Shown: one piece after another, positions 1 through 5,710 of the stretch
How the letters are laid out: the number at the start of each line of letters is the position of its first letter
Numbering within the stretch: position 1 is the first letter of the stretch
Assembly: GCA_026417715.1 (NCBI GenBank)
Contig: JAOACU010000146.1
Location: 1 to 7,354 of the forward strand
Direction: 5' to 3'
Source of the DNA: Anaerolineae bacterium
GTDB lineage: Bacteria; Chloroflexota; Anaerolineae; UBA4142
DNA length: 7,354 bases
Program-made: the position numbers and the translations under genes
Notes under the pieces: model-generated
What the model saw: the letters and a program-made list of their open reading frames with translations, nothing else
Databases searched by the model: none
Told to the model about the DNA's origin: nothing

Positions 1-1920
1 CAATTCAGAGACGACCAGAAAATCGAGATGTTCGAGTGCGTCAACGACGTGATGCGTGTCGGGATCGCTCATCGCCACGTTCTCGCCGATGATCCACATC
101 GCTTTGATTTTGCCTTCGTGCGCGCCGCGCATCATTTCCATAATCGTCAAGCCCGGCGTGGCGGGCAACTTGACACCCCACGCGTTCTCGAACTTTGCGC
201 GCGCAGCATCATCGTTCACGCGTTGATAGCCGGTGAAAACGTTGGGCAGTCCACCCATATCACACGCGCCTTGCACGTTATTCTGCCCGCGCAAGGGGTC
301 CACACCCGCGCCCGGCTTGCCGATGTTGCCAGTGACCATCGCAAGATTGGCAATCGCAAGGACGTTGTTGTGCCCAACGATGTGTTGTGTGATGCCCATC
401 GCGTAGAAAATCGTGCTCGGTTTGTTCGTGGCGTAGAGACGCGCGGCGGTGTACAAATCGTCAACCGAAACGCCAGTAATCGCGCTAACGCGTTCAGGCG
501 TGTACGTCTCAACAACTTTGCGCCATTCGTCGAAACCCTCCGTACGATTCGCAATAAAGTCCTTGTCTTCCCAACCTTCTTTCAAGACGATGTGCGCGAG
601 GCCATTGAGAAGCGCAAGGTCTGTACCCGGACGCTGCCGCAAGTACACCGTCGCGATGTTTACGAGGTCAATCGCGCGCGGATCGGCAACGATGAGTTTT
701 ACCCCACGGCGCAAAACGGCTTGCCGCAGCATGGTGCCGAACACGGGATGCTGTTCGGTGGTGTTCGAGCCGATGATGAAGAGGCACTGGGCGTGCCCGG
801 CGATATCGTCGAACGTGTTGGTCATGGCCCCGGAGCCAAACGCTGTCCCCAGACCGGAGACGGTGGGGCTGTGTCAGAGCCGCGCACAGTGGTCTATGTT
901 GTTTGTCCCCATCACCGCGCGCGTGAATTTTTGAAAGAGATAGTTTTCTTCGTTGAGTGCGCGCGCAGACGCCAGAAATGCAAACGCATCGCCACGATGT
1001 TGCGCTAATTTTTCCACGACCAAGTCCAACGCCTCGTCCCACGATGCTTCGACGAACGTGCCGTTCTTCTTGATGAGCGGCTTGGTTAGGCGATCGGGAT
1101 GATGAATGAACTCGTAGCCGTAGCGACCTTTGACGCACAATGCCATTCCGTTCACACCCGCATCGCGCGCAGAGGTGACTTTGACGACCCTGCCATCGCG
1201 CACGTTCAAATCGAATTGACAACCGACGCCGCAGTAGGGGCACGTGGTGCGAACTTTGGTGAACTGGTACGCGCGTCCTTTGCCGCGCGAAGGTTTATCG
1301 GTGAGCGCGCCGGTGGGGCAGTACGCCGCGCACGCGCCGCATTGCTCACACGCGGCTTCGAGCATCGTCACATCGGCGCCCGCGACGATTTTGTTGTTAA
1401 AGCCGCGATTGGCAACGCCCCACACGTAGCGTCCTTGCACTTCGGCGCACGCGCGCACGCAACGCGTGCAAAGAATGCACTTGTTGAAATCGGTGAAGAT
1501 GAACGGATTCGGGTCGGCGCCTACGGGGTAACTGTGGCGTTTGCCTTTGTGTTGGGGCCACTCCACTTGGTATTCGTACACGGCGTCTTGCAATTCGCAT
1601 CCGCCGTCGGCTTCGCAAATCATACAATCGTTGGGATGATCGGTCAGTAGCATCTCCAACACAAACTTGCGTTCTTCGATGATGCGCGGCGTGTGCGTGT
1701 GCACGACCATTCCATCGGCAACGGGCAAGGTGCACGATGCAACGAGTCCGCGCATTTTTTCGACTTCGACGACGCACAAACGGCACGCGCCAACCGGCGA
1801 AAGATCGGCGTGATAGCACAAGGTTGGAATGCGAATACCGTTTGCGCGCGCAACCTCGAGGACCGTTTGTCCTTCGCGTGCTTGAATTGTTTTTCCGTCA
1901 ATCGTTAGGGTTATGGGCAT
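1..1920 (-). CDS. fdhA: Selenocysteine-containing formate dehydrogenase catalytic subunit (NuoG/FdhA type), 3' end beyond window
   Basis: Oxidises formate to CO2 (or the reverse) at a Mo/W-bis-pterin site; probably cytoplasmic, passing electrons to the NuoF-like partner encoded just upstream. There are 640 codons in the window, and family members are usually near 900, so the C-terminal part is missing. Numbering from the ATG at 1920, the domains in order are: a [2Fe-2S] ferredoxin domain (C35, C46, C49, C63); a His-Cys [4Fe-4S] site (H95, C99, C102, C108); two [4Fe-4S] sites (C148/151/154/158 and C191/194/197/201); the FDH [4Fe-4S] motif CPYCGVGC (C227, C230, C234, C262); then the molybdopterin domain. 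Codon 349 is an in-frame TGA (874-876) followed by His, in the context HCARL-U-HSPTVSGL, and is read as selenocysteine. After it the frame is open to the edge and holds the conserved RGQNNVQGACDMG. The ATG at 1920 is preferred over the TTG at 1926 because GGGAGG lies 7 nt before it. Confidence 0.95.
845..876 (-). promoter_or_regulatory. UGA selenocysteine codon with bacterial SECIS-like hairpin
   Basis: The UGA (874-876) is followed after 18 nt by GGUCU, which is the loop of a hairpin at 845-861: stem GUCUCC / GGGGAC (one U-G pair) closed around GGUCU. E. coli fdhF has, from memory, the same GGUCU loop motif at the same 18-nt distance, bound there by SelB. A lower stem may form between AGCCCC (865-870) and GGGGCC (826-831), but this is less certain. 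The NuoF-like gene ends in an ordinary TGA (2010-2012) without such a hairpin, and another in-frame TGA follows shortly after it, so TGA is not generally reassigned here. Confidence 0.88.
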
Positions 1921-1927
1921 TGACAAG

Positions 1928-1933
1928 CCTCCC
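1928..1933 (-). promoter_or_regulatory. Shine-Dalgarno of fdhA, decides start
   Basis: GGGAGG on the minus strand lies 7 nt before the ATG at 1920 but only 1 nt before the in-frame TTG at 1926. The ATG is therefore the likely start, and the protein begins MPITLTIDGK. Confidence 0.8.
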
Positions 1934-2004
1934 AGTGATTCAGTGTTCAGTATTCAGTGTTCAGTATTCAGTGTTCAGTTGAGACAGTTGGACAGTGAGA
2001 CAGT
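1933..2004. repeat. CAGT-based 7/8-bp tandem repeats in the nuoF-fdhA spacer
   Basis: Ten CAGT cores occur in 72 bp, starting at 1933, 1941, 1948, 1955, 1962, 1969, 1976, 1985, 1993 and 2001. Within this array, ATTCAGTGTTCAGT is repeated three times perfectly (1938-1979), and each 14-mer is itself two RTTCAGT heptamers. The segment at 1981-2004 is made of octamers of the form GAGACAGT. The array fills nearly the whole 89-bp gap between the NuoF-like stop codon and the fdhA ribosome binding site. It has no coding capacity. Confidence 0.9.
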
Positions 2005-2009
2005 TTCAC

Positions 2010-3677
2010 TCACGCCGCCACTGGTAACGCGCGTTGCGCTTTGACGCGCGGCTCACCGCGCATTGTGCACACACCGACGGCACACGTGCGCGCGTCGGCG
2101 TGCGCGATGAATTCGTCGCGGAAAAAGCGCAAGCCGGTGAGAATCGGCACAGCGGCGGCTTGCCCCAAACCACAGAACGACGCCACTTGCATCTGCGTCG
2201 CAATGCGTTCGAGTCGCGCAAGGTCATCCACGTTTGCGCGCGCGTCCTTTAGGCGTTCGAGAATTTCCACCGCGCGCACAGTGCCCAGACGACACGGCAC
2301 GCACTTGCCACAACTTTCGCGCGCAAAGAAGCGCATCAAGACGTGCGCGAGATCAACGACACACGTATCGTCGCCGCAAATCAACAGCGCGCCCGAACCC
2401 AAGCCCGCGCCGCGCGCGGCAAGTTCGGCATAGTCCATCGGCACGTCGAGAAACGATGCATCAATGATCGCGCCCGATGTGCCACCCGTCTGCGCGAGTT
2501 TGAATTTCTTGCCGAGTTTCATTCCGCCGCCGTACACTTCGATCACCGTGCGCAACGTCGTACCCATCGGCACTTCGATCAAGCCGGTCACGTTCACGTC
2601 ACCGAGCATCGTGTACACTTTGGTGCCCGGACATTTCGCTGTGCCCAGCGTGCGATACCACGCCGCGCCCTTGCGAATGATCGGCGGTAAATTCGCAAGC
2701 GATTCGACGTTGTTGACAGCAGTGGGATAACCCCACAAACCGTATGTCGTCGGATACGGTGGGCGGATGCGCGGTTCGCCGCGTTTACCTTCCAACGATT
2801 CGATGAGCGCGGTCTCTTCACCGCAGATGTACGCGCCCGCGCCCGAATGAATGTGAATGTCGAATGAAAAATCGGTGCCGAAAATTTTATCGCCGAGCAA
2901 ACCGAGCGCGCGCGCTTGTGCGATTGCCTTTTCGAGTCGTTCGCGCGCTTGGACGTACTCACCGCGCAGATACACGTACCCTTCACGCGCGCCAATCGCG
3001 TACCCCGAAATCATCATCCCTTCGATGATCGAATGCGGATCACCTTCGATGATGAGGCGGTCTTTGAATGTGCCTGGCTCCGATTCATCGGCGTTGCACA
3101 GCACAAATTTTCGCTCACTGCGCGTCTCGGCAACGATTTTCAACTTGAGTCCGACTGGGAAACCCGCCCCACCGCGACCTTGCACACCCGCGTCAATGAT
3201 TTCTTGCACCACTTGCGCGGGCGTCATCTGCGTCAATGCTTTGCCGAGCGCGGTGTAACCATCGTGCGCGATGTAATCTTCGATGTATTCGGGGTTGATG
3301 ATACCCGCGCGCGCAAGGACGACGCGTTGTTGCGCAAAGAGCGCGCCTTCGCGCGCCGGCACACGCACAATCGCGCCCGTGAGCGGTTTGGTCGTAACGC
3401 GTAACGCGTCTACGATGCGTCCTTTGTAAAGGTGCTCGGAAACAATCAGCGGTACATCGTTAGGCGTGATGGGCGCGTAGATGACGCCTTCGGGATAAAC
3501 GATGGCGGCTGGAAGTTGCGCGGGTGGCACGCGCAAATCGCCGGTGAAAGCGACCGCAACTTCATCGGTCAGTGCGTAAAACGCAAGTTCCGCATCGAAC
3601 GCGGATTTGATTGGTTCCGCGCCACGTGCTAGCGAAATGGGATCACCTGAAATGAGAATGTGTGAACGGTGAGGCAT
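2010..3677 (-). CDS. nuoF: NuoF-like NADH-binding flavoprotein, diaphorase subunit of formate dehydrogenase
   Basis: A 555-residue homologue of the 51-kDa subunit of complex I and of HydB/HylB proteins. It should pass electrons between the Fe-S chain of FdhA and NAD(H) through FMN. Residues about 1-95 look like a thioredoxin-like [2Fe-2S] domain that has lost all its cysteines: the first Cys of the protein is C194. The FMN/NADH core follows: GRGGAGFP (167-174), NADESEPGTFKDR (195-207), and GAGAYICGEETALIESLEGK from 279. The N3-type [4Fe-4S] site is C456, C459, C462 and C502. C532 and C537 sit where longer relatives have a CPAGVC motif leading into a C-terminal ferredoxin domain, which is absent here. 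GGAGG lies 4 nt before the ATG. The gene lies 89 bp upstream of fdhA on the same strand, which supports a FdhA-NuoF complex. The symbol reflects family only; fdhB or hylB would be equally defensible. Confidence 0.93.
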   Translation of the reverse strand: MPHRSHILISGDPISLARGAEPIKSAFDAELAFYALTDEVAVAFTGDLRVPPAQLPAAIVYPEGVIYAPITPNDVPLIVSEHLYKGRIVDALRVTTKPLTGAIVRVPAREGALFAQQRVVLARAGIINPEYIEDYIAHDGYTALGKALTQMTPAQVVQEIIDAGVQGRGGAGFPVGLKLKIVAETRSERKFVLCNADESEPGTFKDRLIIEGDPHSIIEGMMISGYAIGAREGYVYLRGEYVQARERLEKAIAQARALGLLGDKIFGTDFSFDIHIHSGAGAYICGEETALIESLEGKRGEPRIRPPYPTTYGLWGYPTAVNNVESLANLPPIIRKGAAWYRTLGTAKCPGTKVYTMLGDVNVTGLIEVPMGTTLRTVIEVYGGGMKLGKKFKLAQTGGTSGAIIDASFLDVPMDYAELAARGAGLGSGALLICGDDTCVVDLAHVLMRFFARESCGKCVPCRLGTVRAVEILERLKDARANVDDLARLERIATQMQVASFCGLGQAAAVPILTGLRFFRDEFIAHADARTCAVGVCTMRGEPRVKAQRALPVAA

Positions 3678-3681
3678 TGTG

Positions 3682-3686
3682 CCTCC
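3682..3686 (-). promoter_or_regulatory. Shine-Dalgarno of the NuoF-like gene
   Basis: GGAGG on the minus strand lies 4 nt before the ATG at 3677. The spacing is short but acceptable, and no better in-frame start with a ribosome binding site was seen. Confidence 0.65.
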
Positions 3687-3714
3687 AGATTGTTATGAAC
3701 CAATGATGCTCGTT

Positions 3715-3790
3715 GTCATTCTGAGCGACCGAAGGGAGCGAAGAATCTCTCAAAGAACGTTGCGAGACGCTTCGCTGCGCTCAGCGTGAC
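3715..3790. repeat. 76-nt imperfect palindrome, REP/MITE-like
   Basis: The outer arms GTCATTCTGAGCG (3715-3727) and CGCTCAGCGTGAC (3778-3790) are complementary at 11 of 13 positions. The inner arms GCGAAGAATCTC (3738-3749) and GAGACGCTTCGC (3764-3775) are complementary at 10 of 12, around a 14-nt loop. The element lies in the leader region of the NuoF-like gene, about 38 bp before its ATG. The motif TTCTGAGCG...GCGAAGAATCTC resembles a repeat I recall from intergenic regions of many environmental bacterial genomes, which is unverified. As RNA it could form a long hairpin; no U-tract follows it, so an intrinsic terminator is unlikely. Confidence 0.85.
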
Positions 3791-3812
3791 ACAATCGCCC
3801 TAGTCGCTTTAC

Positions 3813-3839
3813 TCAAAGCACCGTTGGTTTTCTAGGCAT
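3813..3839 (-). CDS. Possible 8-residue leader peptide or gene remnant
   Basis: An ATG (3837-3839) preceded by a very good ribosome binding site (GAGGAG at 3847-3852, 7 nt away) opens a frame of eight codons, MPRKPTVL, that ends at TGA 3813-3815. The stop codon lies inside a small perfect hairpin, GCTTT-ACTC-AAAGC (3806-3819). It lies between the HNH gene and the palindrome upstream of the NuoF-like gene. It could be a leader peptide, the stump of a disrupted gene, or chance. There is no homology evidence. Confidence 0.25.
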   Translation of the reverse strand: MPRKPTVL

Positions 3840-3866
3840 TGCGGTTCTCCTCGTTTTACAAACTTT

Positions 3867-4310
3867 TTACTCTAACGGCGGATGCAATCCTGCCCGAATC
3901 CAAATACGGCGCGCTGAGACCAACCACTCATTATTCAAACGCAGTGCCTCTACAGTTGCGCGTCCAACTGCTGTACGACCAATGATCCGAAGACCGTCAT
4001 CACTCCATACAAAATGCCGATGCCACTCTTGAACACAAGGATTGAACAACGGAACCATCTCACTTGTTTGCGGATCCAGCGCACTGGTTCGTGCACCTTT
4101 GAACTCGTTGCACCGATAACACGCCAAAGCGAGATTTTCGAGTGCCGTGATGCCGCCAGCACTTTGCGGAATCACGTGATCCACCACCATCGGCATACCC
4201 ACGATTTCAGGGCTACGACAGTAACTACACCGATGCCCAGCGCGTTCCGCTACCTGACGCCGCAAACGTGCCGAGATAGTTTTACGCCGCGACATTCTTG
4301 GTTGGCTCAC
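3867..4310 (-). CDS. HNH endonuclease
   Basis: A 147-residue protein (from the GTG at 4310) with a complete HNH nuclease core. Zinc-binding CxxC pairs are C28/C31 (CSYC) and C64/C67 (CYRC). The catalytic region is DHVIPQSAGG (D44, H45), then LENLALAC (N59) and N68, with K71 close behind. It should be a metal-dependent DNA nuclease; the target is unknown. The C-terminal 70 residues (for example LRLNNEWLVSARR) are not recognised as a separate domain. The gene overlaps the preceding RHH-like gene by 29 nt from GTG 4310 or 14 nt from ATG 4295. The ATG (MSRRKT) is an equal alternative, and neither start has a clear Shine-Dalgarno, so translational coupling to the upstream gene is likely. The stop is TAA. 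It has no obvious metabolic link to the flanking dehydrogenase genes. It could be part of a mobile or defence-like cassette, which is inference. Confidence 0.9.
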   Translation of the reverse strand: MSQPRMSRRKTISARLRRQVAERAGHRCSYCRSPEIVGMPMVVDHVIPQSAGGITALENLALACYRCNEFKGARTSALDPQTSEMVPLFNPCVQEWHRHFVWSDDGLRIIGRTAVGRATVEALRLNNEWLVSARRIWIRAGLHPPLE

Positions 4311-4713
4311 TCAAGGTGGGCAAGGTATAACCACGCCATTTCAACAAGGCAAGTGCAAACGATTTTCGCAAAACGTGACGATCGAGTTCAGCGCGCGATT
4401 TTTCCAACTCGCTTTGTTCACGTGCGCTCAAAGTGCCTGCCGTATTTTTTCGTAACAGACGTTGATGGCGTCGCCATTGTTGAGGAGCGACAGAACTGCG
4501 CGCGATTGCCCACAGCGCGTCGTCGTCAAGTTTCAGCAACGCGCGCAATTCTGCACGCATACTAGGAGGAACATCCTCTAACAACGGAGGCAGGTTACCG
4601 CGAATCGTTTGCAAGAGCACTGTATCCAGCGATTGACGTGTAACCTCGGCGACGCGTTCCAAACGCCGATACAGCGCGCTAGGCAATTTGACTTTTACCG
4701 TTTGCACAGCCAT
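4282..4713 (-). CDS. Ribbon-helix-helix-like protein of unknown function paired with the HNH nuclease
   Basis: A 143-residue protein. Residues 4-39 have the look of a ribbon-helix-helix DNA-binding fold: a short strand (TVKVKLP), a helix (SALYRRLERVAEV), a turn, then a second helix (SLDTVLLQTIRG). The rest is charged and helical, with a recognisable C-terminal block, LRKSFALALLKWRGYTLPTL (115-134). From memory, proteins ending in this RKAxAxxLLKWRGxxLP block occur next to HNH endonuclease genes in Cyanobacteria and Chloroflexota, but no function has been assigned that I know of. The ATG is preceded by a purine-rich stretch (AGAAGAGAACG), a weak ribosome binding site. The TAA stop lies inside the HNH gene. 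By analogy with RHH antitoxins it may bind DNA and control the pair, which is inference. The sequence shows no membrane segment, signal peptide or cysteine. Confidence 0.75.
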   Translation of the reverse strand: MAVQTVKVKLPSALYRRLERVAEVTRQSLDTVLLQTIRGNLPPLLEDVPPSMRAELRALLKLDDDALWAIARSSVAPQQWRRHQRLLRKNTAGTLSAREQSELEKSRAELDRHVLRKSFALALLKWRGYTLPTLSEPTKNVAA

Positions 4714-4727
4714 CGTTCTCTTCTTTC

Positions 4728-4755
4728 GGTTACAGGTTACAGGTTTCAGGTTACA
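4728..4755. repeat. Heptamer repeat GGTTACA x4 (one variant)
   Basis: GGTTACA, GGTTACA, GGTTTCA and GGTTACA follow in perfect register over 28 bp, then decay into AGTTCAAGGTTC. They lie 14 bp before the start codon of the RHH-like gene, in the spacer after sdhB. Confidence 0.85.
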
Positions 4756-4783
4756 AGTTCAAGGTTCGCTGTCCTACTATCTC

Positions 4784-4819
4784 ACTGTCTCACTGTCCCA
4801 CTGTCTTACTGTCCCACTG
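4784..4819. repeat. Octamer repeat ACTGTCYC
   Basis: Four 8-bp units (ACTGTCTC, ACTGTCCC, ACTGTCTT, ACTGTCCC) plus a partial fifth fill the space directly after the sdhB stop codon. The same octamer family appears in the opposite orientation at 1981-2004 (GAGACAGT, TGGACAGT, GAGACAGT). Confidence 0.85.
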
Positions 4820-4820
4820 C

Positions 4821-5537
4821 TTACAACTTCCCCGTCAACTTACCCCACAACACACGCTTTTTGATTTCTTGAATCCCAAACGTAATCGGAATTTTCTTGG
4901 GGCACTCTTCCGTGCAGTTGAAAATCGTGTGACAACGGAACACGCCATCTTCGCGCGCCGCAATCTTCAAGCGTTCGATTGCGCCTTCGTCGCGCGAATC
5001 GGCAATGAAACGATACATCTTTGCCAGCGCGGCGGGTCCCAGATACTCTTTGTCCCACCACGCTGTCGAGCACGAGGTATGACAGCACGCGCAGAGGATG
5101 CAATCAATGAACTCGTCAATCTTTTTGCGATCCTCTGGCGATTGCAGACGTTCTTTTTCGGGTGGTGCTTTGAGCGCAATGAGATACGGACGCACGCGCT
5201 CGTACTTGTCCCAGAACGTCGTCATATCCACGACCAAATCCTTGAGCACGGGCAAGTGTGGCAGCGGCTCGATGACCACTTCGTTGCCAAGTGGCGCAAG
5301 TTGTGTTTCGCACGCAAGGCGGTTCATCCCGTTGATGTGCATTCCACAACTGCCACACACCGCGCTACGACACGACGCGCGAAACGCGAGCGTCTTGTCC
5401 ACATTTTCGAGAATGTGGTACAGCGCCATCAACACCGTCAATCCCGGTGTCAATTCAATTTGATAGTTTTGGTATCGCGGTGCCGTATCCAAGTCAGGAT
5501 CGCGGCGATAGATTCTGAGTGTGATTGTTTGGCTCAT
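4821..5537 (-). CDS. sdhB: Succinate dehydrogenase/fumarate reductase iron-sulfur subunit
   Basis: Carries electrons between the flavoprotein SdhA and the membrane quinone site through three Fe-S clusters, on the cytoplasmic face of the membrane. It has 238 residues, the usual SdhB/FrdB length. Numbering from the ATG at 5537, the [2Fe-2S] cysteines are C56, C61, C64 and C76 (CRSAVCGSCG...C). The two C-terminal clusters use C146, C149, C152 and C156 (CILCACCHTSC) and C202, C208 and C212 (CHTIFNCTEECP), with the same spacing as E. coli SdhB. The start at 5537 is chosen over the in-frame ATG at 5543 because AGGAG is 7 nt from the former and only 1 nt from the latter. It follows sdhA on the same strand after a 167-173 bp repeat-filled gap. 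No sdhC/sdhD membrane-anchor gene lies downstream in the window. The direction of the reaction in vivo cannot be told from this subunit. Confidence 0.95.
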   Translation of the reverse strand: MSQTITLRIYRRDPDLDTAPRYQNYQIELTPGLTVLMALYHILENVDKTLAFRASCRSAVCGSCGMHINGMNRLACETQLAPLGNEVVIEPLPHLPVLKDLVVDMTTFWDKYERVRPYLIALKAPPEKERLQSPEDRKKIDEFIDCILCACCHTSCSTAWWDKEYLGPAALAKMYRFIADSRDEGAIERLKIAAREDGVFRCHTIFNCTEECPKKIPITFGIQEIKKRVLWGKLTGKL

Positions 5538-5544
5538 CGTCATT

Positions 5545-5549
5545 CTCCT
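5545..5549 (-). promoter_or_regulatory. Shine-Dalgarno of sdhB, decides start
   Basis: AGGAG on the minus strand lies 7 nt before the ATG at 5537 and 1 nt before the ATG at 5543. This favours the inner start, MSQTITLRIY. Confidence 0.75.
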
Positions 5550-5554
5550 GATAG

Positions 5555-5589
5555 GGGTCAGGGGGCAGGAGTCAGGGGTCAGGAATCAG
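5555..5589. repeat. Degenerate heptamer array GGGTCAG
   Basis: Five units in register: GGGTCAG, GGGGCAG, GAGTCAG, GGGTCAG and GAATCAG. They lie in the sdhA-sdhB spacer, just before the sdhB ribosome binding site in the direction of transcription. Confidence 0.8.
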
Positions 5590-5613
5590 GGTACGGGGTT
5601 CGATTTTCTGACC
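5576..5613. repeat. 38-bp direct repeat, copy 1
   Basis: Begins GGGTCAGGAATCAGGGTACG and ends CGATTTTCTGACC. It differs from copy 2 at 5651-5688 only at 5598 (G here, A at 5673). The copies are 75 bp apart start to start, in the sdhA-sdhB spacer. Confidence 0.92.
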
Positions 5614-5650
5614 CAGCGGGTTCGCACCGTTACGAATCGCCCACGTGATA

Positions 5651-5688
5651 GGGTCAGGAATCAGGGTACGGGATTCGATTTTCTGACC
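5651..5688. repeat. 38-bp direct repeat, copy 2
   Basis: Second copy of the repeat at 5576-5613, with 37 of 38 bases identical. The bases just after it (5689-5710, CTGACCCCTGTACCCTATCC region) are roughly the reverse complement of the GGATAGGGTACAGGGGTCAG type of sequence seen in the heptamer units, so a hairpin across the spacer transcript is possible. Confidence 0.92.
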
Positions 5689-5710
5689 TCTGACCCCTGT
5701 ACCCTATCCC

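Noticed and set aside
874..876. TGA as a true stop, or a nonsense mutation making fdhA a pseudogene
   Set aside because: The reading frame continues without change for 291 codons of conserved sequence, the position is that of the catalytic selenocysteine, and a SECIS-like hairpin follows at the right distance.
28..1008. 326-codon open frame on the plus strand
   Set aside because: It lies antisense to fdhA, whose frame is conserved through the selenocysteine codon. The predicted protein resembles no family and has the Arg/His-rich composition of antisense reading in GC-rich genes.
1938..1979. CRISPR array
   Set aside because: The 14-bp units are directly adjacent without spacers and split into 7-mers, so this is a simple tandem repeat.
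2010..2012. TGA at the end of the NuoF-like gene as a second selenocysteine codon
   Set aside because: The protein is already full length there, the following sequence is repeat array, no GGUCU-type hairpin is seen, and another in-frame TGA comes shortly after.
3715..3790. Intrinsic terminator for the HNH gene
   Set aside because: The stem is long and imperfect, about 77 bp from the stop codon, and no U-rich tract follows it on the minus strand.
4869..5648. 259-codon open frame on the plus strand
   Set aside because: Antisense to sdhB, and runs on into the repeat spacer. Low-quality composition with no domain.
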